Source: Kluyveromyces lactis (taxonomy: Eukaryota > Ascomycota > Saccharomycetes > Saccharomycetales > Saccharomycetaceae). Taken from it: a DNA stretch of 64,000 nucleotides. The DNA is taken from assembly GCF_000002515.2 (NCBI RefSeq), contig NC_006040.1, positions 1,364,001 through 1,428,000 on the forward strand, given 5' to 3'. A program made the position numbers and the translations under genes. Shown here in pieces: positions 9,128 to 19,865 of this stretch. The notes beneath the pieces are model-generated. The model saw only the letters and a program-made list of their open reading frames with translations, had not been told where the DNA came from and searched no databases. Each line of letters starts with the position of its first letter. Position 1 is the first letter of the stretch.

Positions 9128-9444
9128 TTTCAGCTTCTAGTAATCACTTATTTCGCTATCTCCAGTACAAATAATAATGACTAAGTATCAATCAATTAGT
9201 TCGCTAATGGAATGATACGATTTCACAGGTAGTTCAACGGTTGTTGTTCTTCCTTTTCTTCTGACCTGTTTCTCTCCCCCTTGAGTTCAGAAGTGGCGAA
9301 TCCCTGCTTGCCATTTTATAATTTGTTCTCCATTCAGCATTTTTCGGTTTTCAAAGGGTGCAGTCACGTGATACGAACTGCAGATATATCTGAATATATA
9401 GTAAAACATATACACTAGCACAACACAGACATACAGTATGGGGT
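9128..9444. promoter_or_regulatory. PHB1 promoter region with E-box
   Basis: 317 bp between APC2 (3' end) and PHB1 (5' end). A palindromic TCACGTGA is at 9364-9371, about 237 bp upstream of the PHB1 ATG, and fits a Cbf1-type E-box. No TATA box is obvious. Confidence 0.45.
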
Positions 9445-11538
9445 TTATATTCCTTCTTGTACACTATAAGAATCATCTGAATGTTTAGTAACAATTTCCT
9501 TTTGTTGCCAGAACGAAAGGATGTCAAGAATTTTCTGTCTGGGCATTGATGTCATTTTATGGAGATCTTTCAATGTATACCTTCTCTCAGGTATAACGTA
9601 ATTACAGTCAGCCATCATACCAGGAGCATTTCTGCCGTTTGTCTCGTTTTGAAAATGTGATATCACCAAATATTGTTCCATTGTCACTTTGAAGAATCGT
9701 CTTTCGCCTGATTTCGTAACTATATTGATTGAAACTCGGCTACTAGATCCAGTATCAAATTTTAGCGTCCTTCCAGTATTCAATCTTTCGTACACTTTCG
9801 TTAATTTTTGAATCAAAGGTTCCATTTCGCTGTCCCATTTGTATTTCGTAGTAACGAGTCTTCCATTCAGGTTCTGATAATGTCTCCAATAAAGTTTGGA
9901 AAGGATCTTAATATGGGGGAAATTCTCAAAATGAGAGTTATTTTTATGGGCTACTTGATTTCTGAATTGGCTGCTTAATCTTAGGTCTTCGAGCATGATA
10001 TCTACATCATTGAGGTGGGTTAAATCGGCTTCCTCTGATGTAACAGTACCTTTTCTTGTCCCTTCCAAGTGATTCAATATAATATCCATTATTCTCTGCC
10101 ATTCTGGATCTAAGGAATATTCCTCAGATTCAATAAATTTACCACTTACAACACCTAAGAGATCGTCCACTAATGTTCTCTTTGACTCTAGTACGTCTAA
10201 TAGCACATGGATCAAATCAACCGGTGGGACATATTTGCCATCATTGTCAGCAAAATCTTCCACATCAAGTTTGATTCTTGGGGGTTCCGGTACCCAGTTC
10301 AAATACTGTTTCAAAAGTTGATCGTCTCCATCGTAAGTACACCGAGGTAGATGGGGCTGGTTGAACCAAGGCAACGCGGTGGGTAATTCGGGACCCATTG
10401 AGAAATCACCGACCTCTCTCGAAAATTGCTCTAACTTTTCAAGATGTACGGAACTACCATCAGTTGATGATGCAATTTTGAACCGTTCATTATTTTGGAA
10501 TGGAAATATCCCGAGTAGTAGCGTTTTTATAATATCCGGTCTTGGATTCAAATATACTCTTACCGCCTTTGATAGCGATCGGAGACAAATGCCCATCGGA
10601 TCAATTATCTTTAAACATTTCACCGTCTTAATGTAATAATACAGTATTTCGCAAGTTAAAAGACTTGAGGTGAGAAACCTTGATACAAATCCGTGATATA
10701 AGGTCTCAAGCACTTTTGTGCCGACAGTTTTTATGTCTTTATTCAGGATGCTCCTCAATTCAAGCAAGCATTTCCTCGAAGCAGGAAATTTCGGTACAAT
10801 ATCCGTATAAAACTCGTCGCATTTATATTTGATATAGTTTTTCTCGAAAGATTGATATATTATGGCTGTCAATTCATGATCATCTTCTATAATCAACAAC
10901 TTGGAGAACTTGGACCAAAAATCTTTGATGAAATGGTTATAAGTGTTCATTACTAAGTATCGATCGTCAATCTTATTTTTCATTAGTTTCTGTGACATCT
11001 GATCTACTTTTAGGTTTATTATCCTAACATTGAACTCAATCTCTTGTCCATCAAATGCCGGTGCCAACCATTGATACATTTGATCAAACCTAACTAGATC
11101 ATTATCGAGAATATGTGACTCTAATTTCGCATGCAATTGTTTCCTGAATTCATTATTCTTTTTCATCAACAACCGTTTGAATGAAATCATCTCCTCCTTT
11201 ATCCAGTATACTGACGTTCCAAACATGAATTCGACCTTAGATATGTATAGTTTCTCTAGCTTGATCATATCCTTCCAGTTGACTATATCATCAAATTGTA
11301 AGAAGAAATGCGTTCGTATAAGCGTGAGGTAGTACTGCTCGATGAGAAACCGCGTTCTTTCATCGCTCTGCTCTAACACAACTTTCAAACATTGTTTAAT
11401 TCGTAATGTCGGTATTTGTGGTTGGAATGTGGGATTGAGCCACGCAAGAACCATATCTACCTCTTCTTCTAAATTCGAAGCTAGGTTAAGTAGAATTTTC
11501 TCATGAAGTAATTTAAGTTCGTCATCAGTCTTAGTCAT
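9445..11538 (-). CDS. APC2: Apc2, cullin subunit of the anaphase-promoting complex
   Basis: 697 codons, shorter than S. cerevisiae Apc2 (853). Apc2 is the cullin-like scaffold of the APC/C ubiquitin ligase that pairs with the RING subunit Apc11 and drives the metaphase-anaphase transition. The cullin-homology region spans about residues 470-630. The C-terminal winged-helix block (from ~635; YTLKDLHKMTSMPRQKILDI, then FWQQKEIV) resembles the domain that packs by Apc11 and receives E2. Identity rests on the C-terminal domain and on synteny: APC2-DCN1 is the divergent pair YLR127C-YLR128W in S. cerevisiae. The N-terminal half is diverged. The ATG lies 249 bp from the DCN1 ATG, so the two share a short divergent promoter. 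Confidence 0.9.
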   Translation of the reverse strand: MTKTDDELKLLHEKILLNLASNLEEEVDMVLAWLNPTFQPQIPTLRIKQCLKVVLEQSDERTRFLIEQYYLTLIRTHFFLQFDDIVNWKDMIKLEKLYISKVEFMFGTSVYWIKEEMISFKRLLMKKNNEFRKQLHAKLESHILDNDLVRFDQMYQWLAPAFDGQEIEFNVRIINLKVDQMSQKLMKNKIDDRYLVMNTYNHFIKDFWSKFSKLLIIEDDHELTAIIYQSFEKNYIKYKCDEFYTDIVPKFPASRKCLLELRSILNKDIKTVGTKVLETLYHGFVSRFLTSSLLTCEILYYYIKTVKCLKIIDPMGICLRSLSKAVRVYLNPRPDIIKTLLLGIFPFQNNERFKIASSTDGSSVHLEKLEQFSREVGDFSMGPELPTALPWFNQPHLPRCTYDGDDQLLKQYLNWVPEPPRIKLDVEDFADNDGKYVPPVDLIHVLLDVLESKRTLVDDLLGVVSGKFIESEEYSLDPEWQRIMDIILNHLEGTRKGTVTSEEADLTHLNDVDIMLEDLRLSSQFRNQVAHKNNSHFENFPHIKILSKLYWRHYQNLNGRLVTTKYKWDSEMEPLIQKLTKVYERLNTGRTLKFDTGSSSRVSINIVTKSGERRFFKVTMEQYLVISHFQNETNGRNAPGMMADCNYVIPERRYTLKDLHKMTSMPRQKILDILSFWQQKEIVTKHSDDSYSVQEGI

Positions 11539-11787
11539 TCGGTCAACGGTGCTGGGTCCCTTTAGTCCTGCTTCTCATCACTTTTCACTATGACCATTAC
11601 GTTTGTTGACATATTTTAAATATACAGACAAGTTCATTTTAAGTGAAATTACATGTTTTACTTCATATTCGTTTCGAGTTTTAGGGTAAAGAAGAAAGCA
11701 ATCTACTCGCGACAAAACGCCAGAGCAAGCGATCATTTACTCGTGGATAACAACCCTTCAGAAATTTCATCGTATTGTGTTTTTATA

Positions 11788-12647
11788 ATGGTATGTTTTT
11801 TACTATGCCTCTACCCTCTGGTCAGGTGAATGACACCTTTACTAACAAATGCTAATCAAATAATCATTTGGAAAAATAGGAGAAAGAGTTCATGAACCTC
11901 ACAGGATGCACGTACTCTGTTGCACAGGAATACCTTCGAAAGAATGGAGGGCGTGTCGAGTACGCTTTGAACGATTATTATGATAATGTGGATACCATTG
12001 GAGGTATGCGTCAATCTTACAATCCCAGTTTAGTGGCTATCTTTGAGAAGTACTCGAATGGCGTTTCGGCAACAGAATGGGACTCTTCTGGGCTAATACG
12101 GTTTATTGAAGACCTCGGTATATCGATAGAGGACCCAATCACGCTATGTCTTTCTCAAATGCTATGCATCGACGATTTAACAAAACCAGTATCTCGAGAA
12201 CAATTCCTAAATGCCTGGTCAGATTTATGTTGCGACACTTTAAGAAAGATGAAAGCCTATTTACATACGCTAGAAGAGAGACTGGAGACGGACAAAGATT
12301 ATTTCAAATCAATCTATTCCTACACTTTCCCATTGAATACAGACGAGGGATCTCGTCATTTACCTAAAGATGTCGCAATAGAATACTGGAATATTTTCTT
12401 TAAAGACAATAAATATGCGTTGAAAATCTCCAAGGAGAGACTTAATTCATGGCTTGAATTCATCAATTCTGACGACTCGGATCCAAGGAAACAGAACATC
12501 TCAAACGATATATGGTTGATGTTCTATAAGTTCATTGAACAATACCCCAATGACGAAAGTTTAAAACAAAACTATGATGAAATGGCTGCTTGGCCGCTAC
12601 TTATAGACGAATATTACGAATTCTTGGAAGAAAATGACAAGCTGTGA
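11788..12647 (+). CDS. DCN1: Dcn1, cullin neddylation E3, spliced
   Basis: Dcn1 is the co-E3 that promotes Rub1/Nedd8 transfer from Ubc12 to cullins (Cdc53 in yeast). I read it as join(11788..11790, 11880..12647), 256 residues. Exon 1 is the ATG alone, followed by GTATGT, a TACTAAC branch point and a TAG acceptor. Exon 2 adds EKEF before the methionine at 11892 and stays in frame. The protein has an N-terminal UBA-like helix bundle (about residues 5-38, ending ALNDYYD) and a PONY/DCUN1 domain (about 50-250) with the family's closing DEMAAWPLLIDEYYEFL. Without splicing, the N-terminus would start inside the UBA helix. S. cerevisiae DCN1 also has a 5' intron, as I recall. Confidence 0.93.
11791..11879 (+). 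other. DCN1 intron (89 nt)
   Basis: 5' splice site GTATGT at 11791-11796, consensus branch point TACTAAC at 11840-11846, 3' splice site TAG ending at 11879, 33 nt after the branch point. All three are textbook yeast signals, and removal fuses the ATG in frame to the downstream exon. This is the only clear intron I find in the window. Confidence 0.92.
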
Positions 12648-12928
12648 TGCAGCGCAAACACCTATATCGCTTATGAACATATTCATAGATACATATATTC
12701 ATATATACGCATTGTGTATGTTGTCAGGGTAACACTTGTCTTCCTATTCCTTTCAGCATCAAAATTCAAAAATATTTCAAAGATCAACAAGTGAATAACA
12801 ATCGAAAGTAGTTGCCGCGAGGTTAAAGCAAGGGCAAAACGGGGGCAAAGAAGGCCAGCACGAGGGTATTTCGACACTTAAAGTGGGCTTGCGGTGTGCA
12901 TTTCGGATTACGAACCAAGATACGGACA

Positions 12929-14464
12929 ATGTCAGGCCAAGCAGGTAATGTACAGCTGCAGAACCTCACGCCAGCTTCTATGCAGCAATTGGCGGATAGA
13001 CTAAAATCGTTAGTTAACGAAGCTAAGCGAATTGGTGTAGATACCAAGGAAGGGAAAGAGCTATTGAGACAAGCGGCCCGTATTAAGGCTTTGTACGAGG
13101 CTTACAGTAAACAGAGGCAGCAGCAGGCCCAAGCGCAGGCTGGAGCACAGGGAGCTGTAAATAATAATGCCACGAATGTTAAATCCATGGATCAGCAGCA
13201 ACAGCAGCAGCAACAGCAGCAGCAACAACAAGCTACCGCCAGTTCCAATAATGTGACGAATAACATAAAGGTCTTATTAACTCCTCAACAGCGTGAAGCT
13301 TACAATAGATTGGTTCAAAAGTATGAGGATGACGGTCAGAATATCAAGGGAGAATTCAACTTTTTGAAGAGAAATATTAGTGTTTTGGACCAAGAGATCA
13401 GGAATAGACGAGGTAACAGTCTATCGGTGCAGCAATTAGAGGTTAACAGGAATGAATTATTAATGAAAATCAGGGCATTGAGTGCCCAGTATTCGACATT
13501 ACAACAGAAATATCAAGAGGACAGAAGAAAGTTTTACATTGAGTGTTCTCAAACTAATGCTGACTTAAGAAGATATCTACAAGCACAGCAACAAAAAGCT
13601 AATGCTGCTAAGTCACAGGGTACAGTAGCTGCAAATGCAGGTACACCGGGACCTCAGGCTGGTGTTTCTACTCCAGGAACCAACACCGGTACACCAATTC
13701 CAACAAGTTTGAATAAAGCTTCGAGTGGTAGTCCTCCAAATGCTATGGCGCAAAGACAAAATATACCAATTCAAAAGACCGCTGCAACTACTGCAACTGC
13801 AACAAACGCAAACCCGAGCTCAGCAGCTGCCGCACCAAATAACACAGCTTCTGACAAATCGTCCCCAATGCAGGTGACAACGGTGAATGCAGCTGCAAAT
13901 CAAACAGCACAAAGCAATACAAGACCACCAATCTTCAAGCAACCAAACCCATCGATACCAATAAGTGAAAATGTCACCGCATCCCCAACAGTTTCAGTGT
14001 CATACAGAAGCAACAGACCTACGATAACAGGCGGTAGTGGTATGAACGCGCCAGCGCTAACTACACCTGTTATGACCAAACTACCGCCATATGAGGTCGA
14101 TACTGAGCGTGTGATGTCTAAAAGAAAGCTCCGTGAACTCGTCAAAACGGTGGGTATAGACGAAGGTGATGGTGAAACCACCATTGATGGTGATGTGGAA
14201 GAGCTATTACTCGATCTAGCAGACGATTTCATTACTAATGTTACGAATTTCGCCTGTAAATTGGCAAAACATAGAAAATCCGATTCACTCGACGTAAGAG
14301 ACATCCAAATGCATCTGGAACGTAATTGGAATATCAGAATCCCAGGGTTTGCCAACGATGAAATCCGTAGCACCAAGAAATGGAATCCAACCCCTTCGTA
14401 CAATCAAATGGTAAATGCAATCAATAACAATAAAACTGCACGTACACATCCCGAAAAGAAGTGA
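12929..14464 (+). CDS. TAF12: TAF12, TFIID/SAGA histone-fold subunit
   Basis: 511 codons from the ATG at 12929; an in-frame extension upstream to 12896 has only a GTG and is rejected. TAF12 is the H2B-like histone-fold protein shared by TFIID (with TAF4) and SAGA (with Ada1). The N-terminal region has the conserved LTPASMQQLADRLKSLVNEA-like helix. It is followed by a Q-rich segment with a near-continuous poly-Q run (CAG/CAA codons at 13192-13231), a helical middle with LTPQQREAYNRL, and a long N/A/T/P-rich linker. The C-terminus (residues ~388-474) holds the histone fold with SKRKLRELVKTVGIDEGDGE and RKSDSLDVRDIQMHLERNWN, almost identical to S. cerevisiae. In S. cerevisiae its ortholog YDR145W flanks SWI5. 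Confidence 0.96.
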   Translation: MSGQAGNVQLQNLTPASMQQLADRLKSLVNEAKRIGVDTKEGKELLRQAARIKALYEAYSKQRQQQAQAQAGAQGAVNNNATNVKSMDQQQQQQQQQQQQQATASSNNVTNNIKVLLTPQQREAYNRLVQKYEDDGQNIKGEFNFLKRNISVLDQEIRNRRGNSLSVQQLEVNRNELLMKIRALSAQYSTLQQKYQEDRRKFYIECSQTNADLRRYLQAQQQKANAAKSQGTVAANAGTPGPQAGVSTPGTNTGTPIPTSLNKASSGSPPNAMAQRQNIPIQKTAATTATATNANPSSAAAAPNNTASDKSSPMQVTTVNAAANQTAQSNTRPPIFKQPNPSIPISENVTASPTVSVSYRSNRPTITGGSGMNAPALTTPVMTKLPPYEVDTERVMSKRKLRELVKTVGIDEGDGETTIDGDVEELLLDLADDFITNVTNFACKLAKHRKSDSLDVRDIQMHLERNWNIRIPGFANDEIRSTKKWNPTPSYNQMVNAINNNKTARTHPEKK

Positions 14465-14725
14465 AATGGATAAATTACCACTGTTTAAACAAGTTCATTC
14501 ATTCAAACAGACTTAATTTGATGCATATATTATACATCATATATCATATATCTATTAATGTAACAATTCCTCAAAATATTGAAAATGGAGAAGTGGATGA
14601 GTACCTACAACAATGCATAATCAAGTCCAGGGAAACTGATTCTTAATACTCTTTGTCCTATTCTGCCTGTCTCATATATGTATAAACCACCCTTTTCTTT
14701 TTCATGGCTTCAAGTTGTATTTTTC

Positions 14726-14733
14726 AAAATTTT
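14726..14733 (+). promoter_or_regulatory. RRPE-type element (AAAATTTT) upstream of DIP2
   Basis: The core AAAATTTT in a TTTTTCAAAATTTTCC context fits the rRNA-processing element bound by Stb3. It lies 35 bp before the PAC box, a usual RRPE-PAC pairing for ribosome-biogenesis genes. Confidence 0.6.
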
Positions 14734-14767
14734 CCAAAACGTTAAAAACTATGGAAGGTCATCTCAT

Positions 14768-14775
14768 CTCATCGC
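14768..14775 (-). promoter_or_regulatory. PAC box (GCGATGAG) upstream of DIP2
   Basis: CTCATCTCATCGC on the plus strand is the reverse complement of the PAC element GCGATGAGATGAG, bound by Dot6/Tod6. It lies 109 bp upstream of the DIP2 ATG, which fits the gene's role in the small-subunit processome. Confidence 0.8.
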
Positions 14776-14883
14776 ATAATGCTGTTCAAGAACAAGTATA
14801 ACAAAACTTATATACTATAACCCTGTGTAAGATATCAGTTATTGCTACTATTATCCGCAGTGTGGAGTTTAAATTGATACACA

Positions 14884-17694
14884 ATGGTTAAATCGTATCA
14901 ACGTTTTGAACAAAGTGGTCTTTTTGGGTTAATTTCTACTTCAAATCAGTCGATCTATCTTCCAGCTACGAACTCAACGTCTGGCAAGCTAATTACAGGT
15001 GCTCTGGAGAATATTCAAATATGGACATTGAAAACTAATGAGGTGGAAGTACTTACTGATGGGCTACCTATCGGTGCAGTAGAGACTAATATTTCTAAAC
15101 CTTCAGTAGTAACTGCGATGTGTTTCCACAAGGAAACAGAGTTGTTATGTGTTGGTTACGAAGATGGTGTGATTAAAGTGTGGGATCTGCTTTCTAAAAG
15201 TGTATTGATGCAGTTTAACGGACACAAGAGTGGTGTTACCGTGTTGAGATTGGATTCCGAGGGTACTAGATTAGTTTCTGGTAGTAAAGACAGTGATTTG
15301 ATCATTTGGGATTTAGTCGGTGAAGTTGGTTTGATGAAACTCAGATCACATAAAGATGCCATTACTGGTATCTGGATAGACCATAATATGGACTGGCTTA
15401 TTAGTGTGGCCAAGGATGGTCTTATCAAGGTATGGGATCTTAAGGCTGGTGGTCAGTGTGTTGAGACGCATATGGCGCATACTGGTCAATGTTGGTCGAT
15501 GGCAATCGATGAGGAAGTCATAATAACCACCTCGATGGATTCACAGGCCAAGATATGGGAATTAGATTTAGAGAAGAGTAATGGAGAAAAAATTTCAGAA
15601 CGTGGTACTTTCGAGACCGAAAGTAAGCAAAGAGGTGTTTCCACTGAATTTATCACAGCACCAAACGGTACCAGGTTTTTCTATATCCAGAATAACGACA
15701 AGACAATAGAAATCTTCCGTATCAGACCGGAAGAAGAGATCAGGAAAGCTCTTAATAGACGTGAAAAGAGGCTAAGGGATAAGGGGGCCTCTGAAGAGGA
15801 AATTCAGGAGGCGGTTAACCCAAATGATATCAGCGTTTTATTCCATTCGTTCTCCACGGTACGCTCAAGTTACAAAATTAAATCCTCCAACTGGATTCAA
15901 GCAAGTAATAGCAAGTTGGAAGTGGTTCTCACAACTTCTAACAATACCATTGAAAGTTATCAAATTCCATACAGTAAAAGAGATGCAGAACCACCAGTGA
16001 GAAGGTATAACGTCGAATTACAAGGTCATAGAACTGATATCAGATCTATGGACATCAGTGATGATGGGAAACTATTGAGTACAGCATCTAACGGAGAATT
16101 GAAAGTATGGAATCTAACTACAAAGAAATGTATCCGTACCTTTTCCTGTGGTTATGCGTTGTGTTCCCAGATGCTACCTGGTGGATTATTGGTGGTTGTG
16201 GGTACAAGACAAGGTGAACTTCAGCTATTTGATTTGGCTAGTTCTACATTACTATCTACTACAGAAGCACATACGGCAGCAATCTGGTCATTAGATTTGA
16301 CTAGCAATGGTAAAAGACTGGTCACTGGTTCAGCGGACAAAAGTTGTAAATTTTGGGATTTCGAGGTTGTTGAACAATTGGTCCCAGGCACAAAGGATAA
16401 ATACATTCCTCAACTTAAATTAGTCCACGATACGACTTTGGAACTAACTGATGATATTTTGGCTGTTAAGATATCATCAGAAGATAGATACTTAGCCGTT
16501 TCATTACTAGACAATACTGTGAAAGTATTCTTTTTCGATTCTTTGAAGTTCTACTTAAGTCTTTATGGTCACAAACTACCTGTACTTTCTATTGATTTTT
16601 CTGTAGATTCCAAGATGTTAATTACTTCATCAGCAGATAAGAACATCAAGATCTGGGGTGTTGACTTTGGTGACTGTCACAAGTCCATATTTGCTCATCA
16701 AGATTCTATCATGTCAGTAAGATTCGAAGCCGACACTCATAATTTCTTCAGTTGTGGTAAGGATGGTGCTGTCAAGAGATGGGATGGTGACAAATTTGAC
16801 TGTATTCAAAAGCTCAATGGTCACCAAAGTGAAGTGTGGTGTATTGCAGTGTCACCAGATGGAAGAACCGTTGTGTCTACTTCTCATGATCATAGTATTA
16901 GAGTATGGCAAGAAACTGACGATCAGGTATTCTTAGAAGAAGAGAAAGAAAGAGAGATGGAAGAAGAGTATGAAGAAACACTATTGAAATCATTAGAAGG
17001 TGGATCAGGAGACGATCAGTTCCTTAGGGACAAAAACAGTGGAGATGACGGAGTGATTGATGAGGTTAGTGGTGTTAATAAGCAAACTCTTGAGTCTTTA
17101 AAAGCAGGTGAAAAGTTAATGGAAGCTCTAGACTTAGGTGTAGCCGAGATCGAATCCTGGGAAAATTACGAAAAATCTCTTAAGTCATGGAAAAAGAAGA
17201 AAAGTGGTGAACCACCAATGAAACCTCAAAGTAACGCCATCTTAATTGCCATGAAAATAAAACCGGAAAAATACATCATGGACACACTAGGGAAAATTAA
17301 ACCATCACAACTCGAAGATTCTTTACTTGTGCTCCCATTCTCATATGTTATCAAATTCTTCAAATTCTTTGATGTGATAATGAAGCAAAAAGATTTAGTG
17401 TTGTTACATCTAAGTCTCATTTGTAAAATCCTATTCTTTATAGTTCGCACGAACAATAAGGAATTAGTCGCTCAAAAGAATGAAGAATTGAAACAGAGAA
17501 TTGAAAGAGTGAAGACCAACATCAGAACAATGTTGCAAAAAAATGCAGACGATCTTGGGTTTAACATCGCCGGTCTTAACTTCATCAAACAGCAATGGAA
17601 CTTAAGACATAACTTGGAGTTCACTGATGACTATTCGCAGTTAGAGCATGAGAAAAAGGTTGCAAAGAAGAGAGTTTTCGAAACTGTTCGCTAG
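14884..17694 (+). CDS. DIP2: Dip2/Utp12, small-subunit processome (UTP-B)
   Basis: 936 codons; S. cerevisiae Dip2 has 943. It is a UTP-B subunit bound to the U3 snoRNP and needed for 18S rRNA processing in the nucleolus. A double WD40 propeller fills about residues 1-690, with many GH..(V/I)..(L/I)......L.S.S.D..(I/V)(K/R)(I/V)W repeats. A charged segment rich in E follows (~690-720), then the helical Utp12 domain (~790-915), including LLVLPFSYVIKFFKFFD. The promoter has RRPE and PAC elements. In S. cerevisiae the order is DCN1-DIP2-ZRT2; here TAF12 and INO1 are interleaved. It converges on INO1. Confidence 0.96.
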   Translation: MVKSYQRFEQSGLFGLISTSNQSIYLPATNSTSGKLITGALENIQIWTLKTNEVEVLTDGLPIGAVETNISKPSVVTAMCFHKETELLCVGYEDGVIKVWDLLSKSVLMQFNGHKSGVTVLRLDSEGTRLVSGSKDSDLIIWDLVGEVGLMKLRSHKDAITGIWIDHNMDWLISVAKDGLIKVWDLKAGGQCVETHMAHTGQCWSMAIDEEVIITTSMDSQAKIWELDLEKSNGEKISERGTFETESKQRGVSTEFITAPNGTRFFYIQNNDKTIEIFRIRPEEEIRKALNRREKRLRDKGASEEEIQEAVNPNDISVLFHSFSTVRSSYKIKSSNWIQASNSKLEVVLTTSNNTIESYQIPYSKRDAEPPVRRYNVELQGHRTDIRSMDISDDGKLLSTASNGELKVWNLTTKKCIRTFSCGYALCSQMLPGGLLVVVGTRQGELQLFDLASSTLLSTTEAHTAAIWSLDLTSNGKRLVTGSADKSCKFWDFEVVEQLVPGTKDKYIPQLKLVHDTTLELTDDILAVKISSEDRYLAVSLLDNTVKVFFFDSLKFYLSLYGHKLPVLSIDFSVDSKMLITSSADKNIKIWGVDFGDCHKSIFAHQDSIMSVRFEADTHNFFSCGKDGAVKRWDGDKFDCIQKLNGHQSEVWCIAVSPDGRTVVSTSHDHSIRVWQETDDQVFLEEEKEREMEEEYEETLLKSLEGGSGDDQFLRDKNSGDDGVIDEVSGVNKQTLESLKAGEKLMEALDLGVAEIESWENYEKSLKSWKKKKSGEPPMKPQSNAILIAMKIKPEKYIMDTLGKIKPSQLEDSLLVLPFSYVIKFFKFFDVIMKQKDLVLLHLSLICKILFFIVRTNNKELVAQKNEELKQRIERVKTNIRTMLQKNADDLGFNIAGLNFIKQQWNLRHNLEFTDDYSQLEHEKKVAKKRVFETVR

Positions 17695-18062
17695 ATTTAC
17701 GTCCATAAATTAAAACCGTATGCATCTTATTAAATATATAACCTGTCTCAAGGTATGTAAATATCAAGTTATAGATAATTCATCGACATCGATTTTCATC
17801 TACAGTTTTTGGTCTTTTGTTATTGTTTTTCATTTGAGCACAGATGTTAACATTTAGTTTGTGAAGTTAAAAAAAACTGACACTTTAAGGAATGACTAGC
17901 ATGTAATCCAGAATAGGGTTATAAGAAATATCATGGAAATATCGTGGAAAGGAATATATTTATTCGTTGACTAGATACGTATCTGGTTGGGGTTCATATA
18001 TGTAAAAACTACTTCTTTTCTTTCTATTCTATCTTTAAATAGCATGCAGCATTAGCATTCTT
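17695..18062. other. Convergent gap DIP2 / INO1
   Basis: 368 bp between two 3' ends, A+T-rich, with scattered TATATA. I see no gene or notable repeat. Confidence 0.5.
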
Positions 18063-19652
18063 TTAAACCAATCTTTCTTCGAATCTCAACTCGTCCAATG
18101 CTGGCAAACCGATTAACAATCTCAAGAAGTTTTCCAAAGCAGCACGTTGTTTATTCAAGCCATTAATAGCCTTGAAACCTGGTCTAGTCAATGGTGCCTT
18201 CAACCAGTAACTCAACATAGTCAAGACAGGGTAGAAACTGTGGTAACCTCCTGAAAGGTCATTAATCTTCTTGTACTTGATTCTGGAACAGAATTCAGCC
18301 ATGACTAACAAGTCAATGATCAATGGAGTAGCCAACAAAGAATCCTCACAGACGTTGTGGATGGAGATTCTGTTATGACCACCAAGCATCAATTCACTGT
18401 AATATTCATCCATGGCAACCTTAGAGTCACCGACCGCTGGCATATATTTGATAACGATACAGTGGTCGATCTTGTTACCCAGTTTGTCATTGTAGAGAAT
18501 TTGGTTGGATTCAATGATATCATCGACCACACTCGCCTTGGAGATTTCTTTAGATTTGAATTGTTGTGGAGAACTCAAATTGTAACCATCGTTGTTACCC
18601 AAATGGTTGTAGGAAGCGATAGAAACTGGTCTGATACCAGCATCAACCAAGAATTGGGCCAAGACAGACTTCATCTTGGTTTGACCACTCTTGAAATCAT
18701 CACCAGCGATGAAAGCGCCTTCCTTTTCAGCTAAATCAATGACACCTGGGACGAAAGTGTTCTGTGGGGAACCATTGATGTATGGAACGTTTTCCAAGAT
18801 AGATGCGACAGCAAAGACAGTGGATGGAGCAATTTCTGCATGATCACTCCTGATAGCATTGATCAAGTTTTCAGCAGTATCGTTAACACCAGTCACGATG
18901 TCAGCATAACGTTCAGTGTTAGCTGTCCATAACACCAAGACTTTGTCCAAACCATTATTTTCCTTGAATTGACGAATGTCGTTACGGATGTGTTCAACGT
19001 GACTCCATTTGTCCTTTACAGACACAGGTCCAGCCTTACCATCCCTATTGAAACAGTTGTCTGCACGTTCATCTTGGTTAGCAGCGATAAAATCTGGATA
19101 GTAGATAGAAGGTAAAGGTTTGTGAGCGGACATTTCTTGACGCAATTTATTTTGCAAATCGACACCAAGAACTTCAGCTCTTGCCATTGCTGTTCCAAGG
19201 TCAGCACCATTAATATCCCAACCAGAAACATAGAAGTCATTTGGAGATACCATTGGAACTAAACTATTGAACGGAGCATAAACGTCATTTCCCTCAGCGT
19301 CAACACCAAGTTTCAAAGTAGAAGATTGTGTCACAGAACCATAGTAATTAGCTTCCTTCAAACCTTCCTTGGTTTGGAACTTAACCTTGTGCTTATTAGC
19401 CAAGATTGAAGCCAAGAATGTGGTACCGTTGTTACCACCAAGACCAACTAACATGACACCAACTTTTGGCAACTTTAAATCAACCTTGAATTCATAATCT
19501 TGAGTCACCGGTTCAACGTTGAAAACACCATCTGCACTTTTTTCAACAATAGCATTACGATAAGTATACTTAGTTGTCAATTCAGTTTCACTAAACTCAG
19601 CAACATCAGTAGCAACCTTGACGGTTGGTTTGAAAACGGTTGGTGCAGTCAT
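18063..19652 (-). CDS. INO1: Inositol-3-phosphate synthase
   Basis: 529 codons from the ATG at 19652; an in-frame extension by two codons begins with TTG and is rejected. The enzyme converts glucose 6-phosphate to myo-inositol 3-phosphate using NAD+ (oxidation, aldol cyclisation, reduction) and is the committed step of inositol synthesis for phosphatidylinositol. Visible motifs: the NAD-binding GLGGNNGTT at residues 70-78, [26 protein letters not shown], and the C-terminal [13 protein letters not shown]. Length equals the family norm (S. cerevisiae 533). In S. cerevisiae INO1 is on chromosome X (YJL153C), so it breaks the otherwise colinear DIP2-ZRT2 order here. Its long promoter carries UASINO-like and other repeated elements. 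Confidence 0.97.
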   Translation of the reverse strand: MTAPTVFKPTVKVATDVAEFSETELTTKYTYRNAIVEKSADGVFNVEPVTQDYEFKVDLKLPKVGVMLVGLGGNNGTTFLASILANKHKVKFQTKEGLKEANYYGSVTQSSTLKLGVDAEGNDVYAPFNSLVPMVSPNDFYVSGWDINGADLGTAMARAEVLGVDLQNKLRQEMSAHKPLPSIYYPDFIAANQDERADNCFNRDGKAGPVSVKDKWSHVEHIRNDIRQFKENNGLDKVLVLWTANTERYADIVTGVNDTAENLINAIRSDHAEIAPSTVFAVASILENVPYINGSPQNTFVPGVIDLAEKEGAFIAGDDFKSGQTKMKSVLAQFLVDAGIRPVSIASYNHLGNNDGYNLSSPQQFKSKEISKASVVDDIIESNQILYNDKLGNKIDHCIVIKYMPAVGDSKVAMDEYYSELMLGGHNRISIHNVCEDSLLATPLIIDLLVMAEFCSRIKYKKINDLSGGYHSFYPVLTMLSYWLKAPLTRPGFKAINGLNKQRAALENFLRLLIGLPALDELRFEERLV

Positions 19653-19865
19653 GTTCAATTGTTTTTAATGATTAGTTAATTAATTGCGGGGTCTAGGGGA
19701 GAAGATCCTTTGCAATTGCTTGATGAGATAGGCTATGAAAGAATAAAAAAAAGGACAAATATGAGAGAAGATAGCAGAACCGAGTTGAGATTCAGCAAAG
19801 TGGTAACTGGAGAAGGAAGACAAGATATAAGTTCAAATAGCCCCTTTATATACCCGTCTTGCAGG

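Larger units (their letters stand above)
14465..14883. promoter_or_regulatory. DIP2 promoter region
   Basis: 419 bp between TAF12 and DIP2 on the same strand. It carries the RRPE and PAC elements listed separately. A 61-codon frame that begins in the TAF12 stop region is fortuitous. Confidence 0.6.

Noticed and set aside
12896-12928. N-terminal extension of TAF12
   Set aside because: It would start with GTG. The first ATG is at 12929 and gives a normal TAF12 N-terminus.
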